DNA of 64,000 nucleotides from Sipunculus nudus (lineage: Eukaryota; Annelida; Sipuncula; Golfingiida; Sipunculidae), in assembly GCA_026874595.1 (NCBI GenBank), contig CM049306.1, forward strand, positions 47,434,019 through 47,498,018, in the 5' to 3' direction. The position numbers and the translations under genes were made by a program. The notes beneath the pieces were generated by a model, which was not told where the DNA came from, made no database searches, and saw only the letters and a program-made list of their open reading frames with translations. Positions 1-11,910 of the stretch are shown in pieces (the first letter of the stretch is position 1; the number at the start of each line of letters is the position of its first letter).

Positions 1-428
1 CGGCTCCTTAACTTAGAAAATTTCATGATAAATAGAAATTTTCAAACAAATACGCATGTACAGACTTTTTTTTGCAATGCTAGCAGATATTGGCCTGATT
101 TTTGGTGTATGGGCAGATAATGACCAGTTACAGTTGGAGTTAGCATTTTGTCCCGGTTGACTTACTTTTGACCGTTTTACGGCTCCTTAACTTAGAAAAT
201 TTCATGAAAAATAAAAATTTTCATGACAAATACACATGTACGGACTTTTTTTCGCAATGCCTGCAGATATTGGCCTGATTTTTGGTGTGTGGGCAGATAT
301 TGACCATTTACAGATCGAAATACTTTTCGTCCCCGTTGACCTACTTTTGATTGTTTTACGGCTCCTAAACATAGAAATTTCATGAAAAATATAAATTTTC
401 ATGATAAATGTGCATGTACAGCCTTTTT
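1..428 (+). repeat. Family A Helentron-like element, left part (cut by window edge)
   Basis: Tandem units of about 180 bp, seen by the recurring phrase CGGCTCCT(A/T)AAC near positions 1, 180 and 358. Each unit also has GCAATGCCTGCAGATAT and TTGGCCTGATTTTTGGTGTG. The same units make up 11911-12868 and 45005-47377, where the complete start of the family (a GGGGCATA hairpin) is visible. The array stops at a T-run where family C begins, and resumes at 4095. The classification as a non-autonomous Helentron-like element rests on the full copies elsewhere in the window. Confidence 0.8.
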
Positions 429-654
429 TAGCTCTCAGCTCATAGGGTGATGGGCTATTGTCATCACCCAAGCTGTCCGTCTGTCTGTCTGTCTGTCTGT
501 CTGGAGTCTGTCTGTCCTGATTCTTTTAACTTACACCTTGTGAGCAGGATATCTCGATCTAAAAGGATTCACCTTTTGAATTTTATTTCATTAGTGAAGA
601 TGTATATCATCAAAATATCAGTCAAGTTCGAAGATGGGTGACCTTGACCCATTG
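429..654 (+). mobile_element. Family C Helentron-like element, left part, nested in family A
   Basis: Begins with a TAG...TCAGCTCATAGG...GGGCTA hairpin, then a (GTCT)n/(GTCC)n run at about 477-505. The core follows, with AAAAGGATTCACC and TGACCTTGACC. It breaks off at 654 where a family B element is inserted and resumes at 3666 with CTACATTTTAGAGC. The intact order is shown by the copy at 46004-46993, where TGACCCATTTTTCTACATTTT is continuous. Confidence 0.78.
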
Positions 655-1320
655 TTAGCTGTATGCCGTCCGTCCGTAGATGTGGCACGTTTTGAAACCG
701 TAAGACCTAGGAATCCAAAATTCAGCATAATGTTAGATGTCCCCAAGATCTCCTACCAAGCTGAAAACTTGGTCTTTGCAACTTCATTCCTTTGAGAAAT
801 TAAGGAAAAACCTCAATTTTTTATTAAAATCCTATTTTCACACTTCAGGACTGCCTGATATCAAAACCACTCATCTGTTTTTCCTCATATTTACCATAAA
901 TATTCCTCTGTATAGTTCCTATGTACATGCAAGAAATTAAGTCTGTAAAGTATAAATTCTTTAAGTTATGGGCCCAAACATAATGGACTTTGTAAAAATC
1001 AGGAAAAATAATAACTCACTTAACATGAAAAATTTTGAAACTAGAGTCTATTTTCTCAAGTATATAACTATGTTTAATTAAGATTCAATTGTTTACCGAA
1101 AATTAGATCTGAATATTGTAAATTTTTTAAGTTATTAGCTTAAAAAAAAAAATCAGTACCTTAAATGTTGCCCAACTTTGACCATGGCACGTTTTTTTCC
1201 TGTAAGCACCATTGATTTAATTTTCACAGCATGTAAACATATATATTTAGTTTGTCTAAATCTGAAATTTGAAAATAAAAGCTTGAAAATTAAGCTAGTT
1301 ATTGATTTTTTTTTCTGTAG

Positions 1321-1436
1321 TCACTTGCTTTGATTACAGATGCAGGGTCCCACTCCAGGTCACTGGAAGTCAGCTATGCCAGGGTTTCTGATTTGTTACA
1401 GTCACTGGGGGAGATCCCCTGCTGTGACAGGTGTAC
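1321..1436 (+). other. Possible protein-coding exon or captured exon inside a family B element
   Basis: A pyrimidine tract ending TTTTTTTTCTGTAG (1307-1320) is a good splice-acceptor match. The stretch after it is open in one frame and reads as a mixed-composition peptide including LITDAGSHSRSLEVSYARV and DLLQSLGEIPCC. It ends near a weak donor, CAGGTGTAC. I do not recognise the protein. The sister B copies at 17447 and 30016 have no obvious counterpart, so this could be a gene fragment picked up by the element, a habit known for Helitrons. It could also be chance: 39 codons is short. Confidence 0.3.
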
Positions 1437-1468
1437 AGTTATTCTCATATCACCACCCCAATCACCAT

Positions 1469-1485
1469 CCCCCCCCCCCCCCCCC
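1469..1485 (+). repeat. Poly-C run (C17)
   Basis: Seventeen consecutive C, directly between the possible exon and family E. A proline-rich reading across it is a by-product of the run. Confidence 0.95.
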
Positions 1486-1542
1486 TCCGCAAACCCAACC
1501 CACCAAGTGTTATGCACTAATTGTATCTGCCAAAACAGAGTT

Positions 1543-2692
1543 TTGCGGATACTATGTTTTCAGCTGCACGCCGCTGCACGTAGGTGTCCGGAGGACTCCT
1601 CCGTAACCACTGGGCGGAATTTTACGAAACCCGGGATTATGTTCAGGTCACATGTGAACTGCTGCGCCCCGATTTTGTTTTGACCTCTGACCTTTCCTCT
1701 GCGCTCTGCGTCTGTTTGTGCGTCTGTTTCCACACATAAACCCACATATCTCGGGAACTGTTTGACCGATCAGGAAAATTTTTTTGCACAAATGTAGCCC
1801 TTGGAGAGCTTTATAACATACACAAAAAATGGTGGCGCCACCTGCAACCATGTTTGCACAGTGTCCATCTGTTCGTCTGCCTTGGGTTAAAATCACTCAT
1901 ATCTCTGCAGTGACTAGACTAATTCACCTGAAATTCGGCATGTGTAAACATCCTGGATAGCTTTTCTGATTTTATGACAGGTGGCACCACCTACATCCAC
2001 GTTTACGCTGCAGACATCCAAGCTCATAATTCGGGAACCGTTTGACCGATCAGGAAAATTTTTTTGCACAAATGTAGCCCTTGGAGAACTTTATAACATA
2101 CACAAAAAATGGTGGCGCCACCTGCAACCATGTTTGCACAGTGTCCATCTGTTCGTCTGCCTTGGGTTAAAATCACTCATATCTCTGCAGTGACTTGACT
2201 AATTCACCTGAAATTCGGCATGCATATACATCCTGGATAGCTTTTCTGATTTTATTACAGGTGGCGCCACCTACATTCACGTTTACACTGCAGACATCCA
2301 AGCTCATATCTCGGGAACCGTTTAACCGATTGGGCCAAATATTTGCATGTGTATAGTTCTCACATAGCTCTTTATCATACGCAAAACTGGGGGCGTCTAC
2401 TGCAACCATTTTTGCTCAGCGTCCATCTGTTTGTCTGCCGCGGGCTAAAATCACTCACATACATGTAGTGGTTTGACTTATCTGCCTTAAATTTGCATAT
2501 GTTACAACTTGGACAGCTTTCTGGATTTTGTGGTGGGGGGGGGGCAACCTACATACACAATTTGGCTGCAGACATCCATGCTAATATGCAACACTCTATT
2601 TCCCCTGCCACTCAATCCATGCCTCACTTCACCCGTTCCACTCTGATTTAGGCGAATACATGTAGTCGCTTGTCGACTACCCGTATTCTAGT
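1543..2692 (+). mobile_element. Family E Helentron-like element
   Basis: Three tandem units with a period of 280 bp, seen by TTTGACCGATC at 1761, 2041 and (as TTTAACCGAT) 2321. Two GGTGGCGCCACC-type palindromes occur per unit (1831, ~1979, 2111, 2260). The right end folds into a long hairpin, GAATAC-AT-GTAGTCG, loop, CGACTAC-CC-GTATTC, and is followed at once by CTAG (2688-2691) and T-rich DNA. This is the same terminal design as families A, C, D and F. No coding sequence. Confidence 0.7.
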
Positions 2693-3600
2693 TGTTATTG
2701 TTTTCACAGTATCTCCTTAATTGTAATGCTGTTTCCACTCTGATATGCAAAAACTTTCCTTGAAAAAATAATTCAAGGTGTAATCAAGAAGATGCAATGT
2801 TGTGTAATGTAGCATTTTTAAAGAAATCAATTTTCTTTTAAATGATTTTAACAAATATAATTGAACCCATCAGTATGCTTAAGTTATTATAAAATATGAA
2901 ACACATTATGGATAAATAAAGACACAATTAAAAATTGTGAAATCTAAATCAAGTATTATTTTTAGATATTTATTGTTTTGCAGATTTAAAGATATATTTT
3001 TGTGGCAAAAAATAAATAAACATTTGTATGCATGATGTGGTGTTATCTGACAAGATTGAGATTTATGATGATGCAGTTGAGAATTATGAATCAACTTTTA
3101 TATTCAGATATATATGTTAAATTGGAAATGTATAGAAATATAAACTTAAATTAGAAAATAATTGATGTGATAAAAAAAATGAGGATTTAATACAAACATT
3201 TGTTCATTATTTTCCTGCCTCAGCAGAATTTGAGATCAGGCTTTGTTTGCCCCGTTTTATGTTGATTATTAGCTCTATTTCAACTGTATACATTTCATTA
3301 AAAAAATACATATATATTTAATAATATATATTATACAAAAAAAATAGATCCAATTGAACAAATGCCGTGTAAACTACTGAAATGTCAACAGTTAATCGAA
3401 AAACCAACTAATGATCATGGTAATAGTACAGATCATTTGTTCACAAACTGCTCACATGCTTTAGTTTTAACATTAGGAAACACATGGTCAGGTCACAAAA
3501 TATTTTTTGCAACAATTTCTTGGCCATCAATACAAACCAATCATATAAACCAACCATGGCCTTTATTACCTCTTCCTCTTACACTTTATCTCCATTTGAT
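2693..3600. other. AT-rich non-coding tail of the nested family B element
   Basis: No gene seen. Long runs of A/T, no open frame with coding character. The short open frame at 3362-3610 has unremarkable composition and no recognisable motif. Confidence 0.6.
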
Positions 3601-3665
3601 ATTATTTTAGATTTTTACCTTCAAGGTTAACGTCAGCTGAGCACAGTGACCCATAGGTCCCTTGT

Positions 3666-4094
3666 TCTACATTTTAGAGCCGATTATAGAAAAAAACACT
3701 CAGAAGCTTATATCTCAGGAACCATTGTGTGGATTTTCACAAAACTTACTATGATCATTGGGACTGATGGTCAGTATGTGCTGCACAATTTTGGTGGCGC
3801 CAATTTTAATCAATTTTTATCAGATTTTTCAATTATGGCCTTGTGAGCGGGATATCCCTAAAAGGATTCACCATTAGAATTTTATTTCATCAGTAAAGAT
3901 GTATATCAACAAAATCTTGGTCAAGTGCAAAGATAGGTGACCTTGACCTATTTTTCTTTGTTTTAGAGCTGATTATACAAAAACACTCAGAAGCTTATAT
4001 CTCAGGAACCATTTGGTGGATTGTTATGAAACATGGTACATACTTCTCCAATTTAAATTTATAACTGAATATCAGCTTTTGCTAATATTCTAGT
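3666..4094 (+). mobile_element. Family C Helentron-like element, right part
   Basis: Continues the interrupted core: ATCTCAGGAACCA, GGTGGCGCCA at 3793, AAAAGGATTCACC and TGACCTTGACC at 3938. It ends with ATCAGCTTTTGCTAATATTCTAG (CTAG at 4090-4093), the decayed TCAGC...GCTGA hairpin plus CTAG terminus of the family. Family A resumes directly after it. Confidence 0.76.
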
Positions 4095-4480
4095 TTCGCA
4101 ATGCAATGCTTACAGATACTGGCCTAATGTTTGGTCTGTGGGCGCATAATGACCACTTACAGATCGAGTCTGCATTTCGTCCAAGTTGACCTATTTTTGA
4201 CCATATGACAGATCCTGAACATAGAAAATTTCATGAAAGACAGAAATTTTTATGAAAAATGCACATGTATGGACTTTTTTTCACAATGCCTGCAGATACT
4301 GGCCTGATTTTTGGTGTGTTGCTTGATAATGACCGGTTACAGATCGAGTTTGCAATTTGCCCTTGTTGACCTACTTTTGACCATATGACACCTCCTGAAC
4401 TTAAAAAATTTTACAAAATTTAACAAATGTTTCTAATTTGCCCCAGGCGTGGGCATTGGTGTCGTTCAGACACATCTAGT
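4095..4480 (+). mobile_element. Family A Helentron-like element, right part and 3' end
   Basis: Resumes after the C insertion with GCAATGCAATGCTTACAG and two more ~180-bp units. It ends with CCCCAGGCGTGGGCATT, then the hairpin GTGTCG-TTC-AGACAC and ATCTAGTTTT (CTAG 4476-4479). Confidence 0.78.
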
Positions 4481-4788
4481 TTTCTTAAAAATTGCATATT
4501 TTACTTGCCAATTCCTTGCAGACTACTTAAGGGGGGAACAAGTCATACTTGCAGCCTAGGGCAAGTATCATGAACCTGTAAAAACCTCATAGGTTTGAAA
4601 AAGAGTTCTGTGGTAATCAGAAATGAGGTCACTATGACCTATATTCTCTGAGTTTCAGTCTCTAAATAATGAACGCTTGTCAGTAATATACAAACAAATG
4701 ATCAGATATCTCTAAAATCAGGCAGAAAATCAGTTTGCGAGACAATCTTGGATTTATAAAGAGTTGTGTTCAAATGGTGTCTGATGCG

Positions 4789-4980
4789 TTAAAAGCAAAT
4801 GCAAATACTTTCCCAGATGCTAATTAAAACAAATGCTTTATCAGTCATTGCATTTTGAAAATAAATGCAATTGTTTTCAGATATTATCCCATGCAAATGC
4901 AAATAATTCACTTTTCATTGCATTTGAATGCAAATGCATTTGCATTCAAATACTTTCAAATACAATTGCATATTTTAAGG
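4789..4980. repeat. Degenerate (ATGCAA)n-type repeat with clustered octamer motifs
   Basis: ATGCAAAT or its reverse complement ATTTGCAT appears about five times: near 4796, twice overlapping at 4890-4903, and in both orientations at 4930-4945. ATGCAAAT is the classical POU/Oct octamer, but here it probably arises from a simple GCAAAT repeat. Both readings are noted; no function is shown. Confidence 0.55.
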
Positions 4981-5426
4981 GCATTTAAAAGCAAATATTT
5001 CAGTCAAAGTATAATATATAATATAAAATTTTGTACATGAAATACATATGACAAAATAAAATGATTGATCCATTCTTTTAAAAACTTAGCATAAAATTAT
5101 CAACAATACATGTCTCAATCAAAATTAACATTATTCTTTATAATTTTAGCTAGTTTCACTTGAGGACAATATGATGGGCTTCATCTAGAGTTAATTACTA
5201 CAAGGGAAGTATACAAATCACAAAAATGAAGTACACTTGATATACATGAGTGATTCAAAAAATTTGTCAGACAGTCTGTTATGTGTACATAAATGTTTGT
5301 ATTTCCACCTGTAAACTATTTCAGGAGAGTTAATAATATTTGAAAAAGTGCTTATAAGTGATTCATTAAAAATTCATACATGCATTTTGATGCAGAATTG
5401 AGCCTTTGACAGGCTTTTATTTGTCA

Positions 5427-5622
5427 ATAAACTTTTAGTGTCTCCACGATAACTTACCAGGGCTTTGATGGATTTTCACGAAACTCACCATAACTACTTA
5501 CCAACAAATTATCTCGCCAAAGTTCGATTTATGGGCAACATCCATGCATAATTTCTTAGGTCACGGGTCGCTAGGCTACTGGTTAGGTTAGGCATATATG
5601 TTCTGTGCCAGAAAGTTCTAGT
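5427..5622 (+). mobile_element. Family F Helentron-like element, 5'-truncated fragment
   Basis: Starts with AACTTTTAGTGTCTCC and GATAACTTACCAGGGCTTTG, which recur at 50565-50610. It ends with a GGCA...TGCC hairpin, AGAAAGTT, CTAG (5618-5621) and TTTTT. The CTAG plus T-run terminus matches families A, C, D and E. Confidence 0.55.
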
Positions 5623-8600
5623 TTTTAATAAATATCAAATCTATTATTGCCACTACATCTGGTCAATGTTAAAACATTATTCAGAATAATTTCTGAAATT
5701 CTGTTTGTACTTAGTACTTGTCAGAAATAACATGCATACAGCTAACAAGGAGACCACCTGAGACGTTGATGTGCTAGGTAGTGAGAGTTAACTTAGCCCT
5801 TACCACCATTTAGGGTGCCCTTCTCAGTTCAAACACTCATTGTTAGCCCAGCTTGGCCCCATGCTGCCTCCATGTAAACCTGAGCTGCCTGTGGTTGTAA
5901 ACAGGATTGTTTGTGTGATGACAAGCACCTGCTTTAGCACTCATCATGTGCCCACCCCTATGCTCCATACCTCGATCTAGAGTTATTAACTGCTGTCTAG
6001 CTAATACAGCCCCTGATGAAGGAAGGTTAGGAATGTAGTCCTGTACTTAAGGACACTTCAGGACAGACTTTCTTCAGATGATTGGAAGATGATGAATGAA
6101 TCCAGGACATGATGGCATTTTGACAAGGGTTTACATTTTTGAAAAAGATTGATATATTTGACAAGGGGTTAAATTTTTGGTACTACCTATGTATTTTTAA
6201 GGTTAGATGATCTTCAGTCATACTGAGGGTGTAGTACTGGGCTTTGTTCTTTGATCTCTAAGGTAGAATCTACCAAAATAAGGCTTGTGAACCCCATATT
6301 TTTTAGGTAAAGCATGCTTTTTCTAAAATTTATAACACAAATTGTTTCAACCATCTTCTCAGAGGACCTTTCACTGTAGACCCTGGTCTCCAAGATCGAT
6401 TCTGTAGAAAAACTATAGTTTTTACCTCAGTTTTGTTGATGTAGCTCATGGGTACATCTGTAAAATACCACACGTACATTGTAACCAATTTAAATACTTC
6501 ACGAAGAATCCCATTTTACCTGCATCAGGGTCTTACTCCCTGCACACCTCACACGGCTGGCAAATAATGGTTAACAAGTAAACCTAGATTTTTGCAAATA
6601 CTGACCTACAGATACTTAATATGTCTCTAATAAGACCTAATAAGACCAAAATGCCACATGAATACTTCCAAGACCATGAGACCATTATCTTTTATTTCGA
6701 TTCATCAAAATGTGAGCAGTTAGCTTCACCACCTAAAATCACACAATTGCATTATGTTTTTCAGTAGTACTATAAATGTTGTATTTTATATTAAATTGGT
6801 TTGACCCTATCTGAACTATGTGTTGCATGTCCAAGGTCACAAAGTACAGAACAAATGTTAATCAAGGTTAAGTAATTAAAATTAAATGAAGTGTGTTATT
6901 CCAATGAGACTTAATAATGAAGTTATCTAAATTTCGACAGCAGACAGTATTGTAAAGATTACAGTAACAATAACAAGCCAGAACAATAATATTGACATTG
7001 AACAAGGGTTATCTTTCAGTGAACAGCTGTTATAGAGAATATCCTGACATATCAAGTCAATGATAAACATGGTCAAATTATTGTACAAGATGGATACACC
7101 AACAACAGATCATGGCCACTAGCTTGTATAAAGGTAAACCCCTGCCAGGCATAATTGTTTTGGCTGGGATGAATCAGAATTACCTATAAAGAAGATCTAG
7201 TTACAGCATTCTGTCATGCTCAGCTGTAACTCTCATAGTTAGTCCTCAGCAGTATAACACTCATAGAGTAACATATACTCTCTCAAGTATTACTTTTGTA
7301 TGTTAATACCCAGATTTTGAAATCTGTAGTCTTTTCATCAAATGAAGTTAGTGAAATGATATGCACTCACCCCTTTATTATAAGTGTCTTTTTGTCTTTC
7401 TGTATCTTTCAGTGTTAAATTAATTTTGTACAAGATATCTTAAAGTTAACTGTTTGGTTTCAGTTATATATATTTAAAGATAGGTTAAGTACCGTTGAGG
7501 CAATTAAATTTTTAGTCATATGAGAGAAGGTAGGACATCGCCCATTGGACCACACATGAATTTAACTTCCCCAGTTGAAACTTAGGCATGCTTCAAATGC
7601 CATAGTGCAATTTTATGACATGTTAACAGAGTTTCCCTGTTATATCTCAGTTGCATGTTAAACCTCTGGATTATTCATATCACATACATGTGTAATTTAG
7701 CCTAAAATCTGGAAGTCTACTTTGGGCTTCATGGGGCTTATTAAGTAACATATTCTTTTAGTATGCATGCATGGTGACCATTGTCCTCACCCAATAGCCA
7801 TTGCCACTGACTATACCTACTGGTATTATTTAAGAAAGAATTTTTGGGAGGGTCCAGACTCTGATACTGTTGTTGGCTTCATATTTGCCGGGTTAAATTT
7901 CATGATTTTCATTCTTCCATTGTTTTGGCAGCCACAATATGTGTGTAGGATATTTGTCAGCACATTCATTTGTTTGTATATATGGATTTCAAGAAGATTT
8001 TGAAGAGAGGTTGGTCTTACAGCAATGTAGGTTCTGTTAGATTTTTTTAGGATAATCCTGGCTTAGTTTAAAACAAACATGATTCAGAATGTTAGAGAGC
8101 TTTGTGCACCCAAAGTTCATTATAATTTGTGCTTAATAGCGTATGCAGTGATATATATTGTGTTAGATATCTTAAAATATTTGTTAACTTGGATTTGCCT
8201 AAATTAGCTGAAGATGACCTTATCTGGTAGAGAGTGTTTATGTATTTATTTAAACAAATATGAAATAAATTCTGCCATATTGTTAAACAAACACAGGATG
8301 TGTTCTAAGGTGCACATAGGGTCATATGTCATCCTCTTTTATAATAGTGAAACCTTAAATGTCCTGTTTATATTATTATAACTACGTTAGTAATCTGACA
8401 TACTTGTATTGAATCACCCACCCATTTTTGTACAGTATTATAGAAATGACTGCATGCATAACTAGATTAAATGTTATTTATTCAATTTGACTTCTGAATG
8501 GTGTATTTCTTTGGGTATAATAATTTTATCAATCCCTTTAATCACTGCTTTCAACCTGAACTTTCATACTTGCAAAAGAGTCAAGTTATAAACGAATATT

Positions 8601-9299
8601 CCTGAAAGAAAAACGGAACAAATGAGTAAACTAGCTCTTATCCCTCTATTTTAGTTGTATCCTTCATTTGTAAGACAATAATAAAAGATGCTTGGATAAA
8701 TTGAACTAAATCAGCATATTACAGTTTCTGTGTCACAGCACACAAAAATTGATATGTTAGTATGCCCCTTTGAGCCTATGTTTGAGGGTTTGACATAAGT
8801 GAGGCACAGTCTGGGGGAAGGTAATTCAGGCTGACTGGCAGGCTTGCTGTTGTCTGTTTCTTTGAGAAACATGTCCGCATGGCATGTATAAATAGAAAAA
8901 AATCACCTTCACCAGCCTTCTCTCTTGATATTTACAATGCATGCTGCTGGATGCACTCACGTTCTGCTGTGCAGTAAATTTGTTTTATGATCTTGTACAA
9001 AAGTCCACATTACAATTCATACTGTTCTTGAGGTCAGCAAACCTGTTGTATATCTTTAATTTACTGAGATGTGTGACCTTCATTGTCTTCTTATTTCCTG
9101 AAATTAGGGTAAAACTGAACATTAAAACTGATTTTGTGTAAGAATAGATAATTTTACCTTTACATAAATTTGGTTAACCTGGTATATGGATGCTTTGAAG
9201 TAATTTTTTCCTGCCATAAAGGAATCTGTATTCACCAAAAGTATGTACATCTATTATCTTGTAACCTGGAATTCTCAAAAGTTATGATCAGATTCTGTT

Positions 9300-10593
9300 A
9301 AAAAAAACAGTAAATTCATATTGCTGATTGGGATCAGGATTCATCTGGTTTCCCTTGGGATCATGGTTTATCTCAGTATCATGTCTTGACAAGGGATCAT
9401 GTTTTCCTGGGATCCAGGAGGATCATATTTTTACTGGGATCATGACTTCACAGAGGAACATGTTTTGACAGCGTATAACGTCTTCTGTGGGGTTTTGGGG
9501 AGTCTAATATTTTAATAGGAGACCATTTTTTGAAGAGGAGAATGGTTTCTAAGGGCATTTTTTTCCCTTAGAATTATGGTTTCCTTGGTATAATGGTTTC
9601 CTTGTTTCATTGAGAATCATGTCTTTTTCCAGAAGAATATATTCCCTATGATCTTATGTGCACCCCTAGGGGGTGGATAGGTAGGTTGGTAAACCACCAT
9701 ATTTTCTCCGGAGATCATGATTTCCCTGAGCATATGATGTTTTGGCAGGGGATGATATTTTGAGAGTGGATCATGCTTTCCTTGGGTGTTTCTGTGGAGA
9801 TCATGTTTTGATAGGGGATCATATTTTAACAAGGTATTATGTTTTCTTTGGGTTTCCTTGTGGTACTCATGCTTCCAACAGGGGATCAGGGTTTCCTTGG
9901 GTGTCCCTGTGGAGATCATGTTTTGATAGGGGATCATATTCTAACAAGGTATTATGTTTTCTTTGGGTTTCCTTGTGGTACTCATGCTTCCAACAGGGGA
10001 TCAGGGTTTCCTTGGGTGTCCCTGTGTAGATCATGTTTTGATAGGGGATCATATTTCAACAAGGTATTGTTATGTTTTTTTTTGGTTTCCTTGTGGTACT
10101 CATGCTTCCAACAGGGGATCAGGGTTTCCTTGTGGTACCCATGCTTCAACAGGGGATCAGAGTTTCCTTTGGTTTCCTTGTGGTGATCATGTTTTGATAA
10201 GATATCATTCTTTCCTTGTGTCTCCTGTGGTGATTTGACAGGAGACCATCTTTTGACAAAGGATAATCTATTGACAAGGGATCATGGTTTCCCTTGGTTT
10301 CTGCTGAGATCATGTATTGAAGAGGAACCATGGTTTCCTTGAGTGTCTATTCTGATCATGTTTTGACAGGGGATGATGCCCTGGGTTTACCTGTGGTGAT
10401 CATGTTTTGACAAGGGATCATGGCTTCCTTGCGTTTCTGATGGTGATCATGTTTTAAAGGGGAATCATGGTTTCCTTGGGTTTTCTATGGTGATCATGTT
10501 TTGACAAGGGATCATGGTTTTCTGGGTTTCATTTGGTGATCATGTTTCGACAAGAGATCATGGCTTCCTCGGGTTTTGGATGGTGCTCATGTA
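9300..10593 (+). repeat. Degenerate GATCATG minisatellite, left block
   Basis: Built of short variants of GGGATCATGGTTTCCTTGGG and GATCATGTTTTGACA. A cleaner higher-order unit of 115 bp is present at about 9799, 9913 and 10028, each with TTTGATAGGGGATCATATT and ACTCATGCTTCCAACAGG. Open frames on both strands (9617-10331) follow from the repeat and are not genes. The array continues at 11888-11910 and 12869-13029 after two insertions. Confidence 0.85.
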
Positions 10594-11887
10594 CCGTTTT
10601 CCCCCGTGGATAGTACGCACTTTTTCTCAATGAAATAGAAATAAAAAATATTGGTGGGTATTATACATGGAAGCATAATTCCAAATTCTTTTCCCCATCA
10701 CATTGGACATCATTTGGTGGGCCGACGGTGAGTGATAATAAAGGATTTTATGCAAACGAAGTGTATACACATTGAACTTTATCAAATTAGGCATAAGAAA
10801 ACATAATAATAGGTTTTATTTACTGTTGTAATTTCAGATACTTAAAATATAACATTAATGTAGCTTACAGCCGAAGAACATTGATGATTTGTGAACTGAA
10901 ATATGCATGACGATGCATGGTCTGGCTGACCTCATTTAATGTCATTGTCAGTTGGTAGATGGCGCCGTGGGCACCAACACTGGGGTTATTATGCTGGGTC
11001 ATTGTTTCTCTTAGGAAATTATCCGTGATACACTTAATTACTTTCTAAACAACTTGAGCCAAGGGAGGAATAATTGCCTAGTGGTTTTCTTTGTTAATTA
11101 GTTACCCTATTGTGTACATCGTCATGGTCAGACTGGTCAGTTGTACATCAGGGGCACCTCCACTTGCGCAGAATTGCAGGTCGTGTGAGTCTGTCATGTG
11201 GTCAGGGGAAATCTAGGGTCGGCCCCAGGTGCCATTGAAACCACCAGCCAGGGTTCAGTAGTCGGTACATGCGCACAACAATAGAACAAACGATAAGCCC
11301 ATACAGGTGACCCCCACTTCACCCATGGGCAATCAACTGGGTCAGCGCTTGATTAGCACGAGTGCCAGTATTAGGCAGGTCAATTTAATAGTAATATAAC
11401 AATTTGGTCAGGAAAAAAACTCGTAATCTGTAATAGCCAGGTGGTCGTATTTCACAGCTTTTATATATTGATAATATAAAAGAGTTTGGAAAGGGACTGA
11501 TATAATATAAAGTGGGCGTAATTTGCCCGCATTTTACAGGTGTTTGTTCAGTAAATTATATCTTACTTAAAACAGGTACGTGTCAGTATTGCACACTTAA
11601 CAGCACCTTTTTTTACACTCGACAGCTAAAGGAGAATAACCTTTTTGCTATTTTTAAGTGTAACTATCTTCTTCTAAGAGACTTGTTGGTCTGACTGGCA
11701 AAGTTTACCCCCACGGAGCAAGTGAACATTCGATGACCACGGCAAATACAAATTGTAGCATTCAAGATTTTTGCCAGAAGCAGGCTGCGTATTATACACA
11801 GGGTTATGTGTTTTTCCTCAGAAATTGTTGCTCTAAATAGGGGTGCGGATTATCTACGGTAGCGGATTATCCACATGGGGGGAATGG
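10594..11887. mobile_element. Non-autonomous TIR DNA transposon with TA flanks (Tc1/mariner-pogo-like)
   Basis: The left end reads CCGTTTTCCCCCGTGGATAG and the right end, reversed, reads CCATTCCCCCCATGTGGATAA. Both sides are flanked by TA (10592-10593 and 11888-11889), as expected of a TA target duplication. The right end also carries CCGTAGATAATCCGCACCCC just inside. It sits inside the GATCATG array, with array sequence directly on both sides, so it is a clear insertion. About 1.29 kb with no transposase frame. Superfamily is inferred from the TA flanks and TIR style only. Confidence 0.62.
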
Positions 11888-11910
11888 TATTGACAAGGGA
11901 TCATGGTTTT

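Larger units (their letters stand above)
655..3665 (+). mobile_element. Family B Helentron-like element nested in family C
   Basis: The left end is a decayed TTAGCTG... with GTCCGTCCGTAGATGTGGCAC, matching the start of the copies at 17447 and 30016. The right end reads CAGCTGAGCACAGTGACCCATAGGTCCCTTGTT, the family B terminus with its GACCCATGGGTC-type palindrome. Sequence up to about 1270 aligns with the first part of the other B copies (CCATGGCACGTTTTTTTCCTG). From 1321 to about 3600 the content differs: a possible exon, a poly-C run, a whole family E element, then AT-rich DNA. It splits family C exactly, so it arrived after C. Confidence 0.68.
4481..9299. other. Non-coding region, no gene seen
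   Basis: About 4.8 kb of AT-rich DNA with stops in all frames. The only structure I can support is the ATGCAAAT cluster (4789-4980) and the family F fragment (5427-5622), listed separately. The open frames at 7767-8003 and 8941-9141 lack splice context and recognisable domains. Confidence 0.6.

Noticed and set aside
9617-10331. Overlapping open frames on both strands with repeated peptide phrases
   Set aside because: They are direct products of the 115-bp and shorter GATCATG repeat units; no start context or domain.
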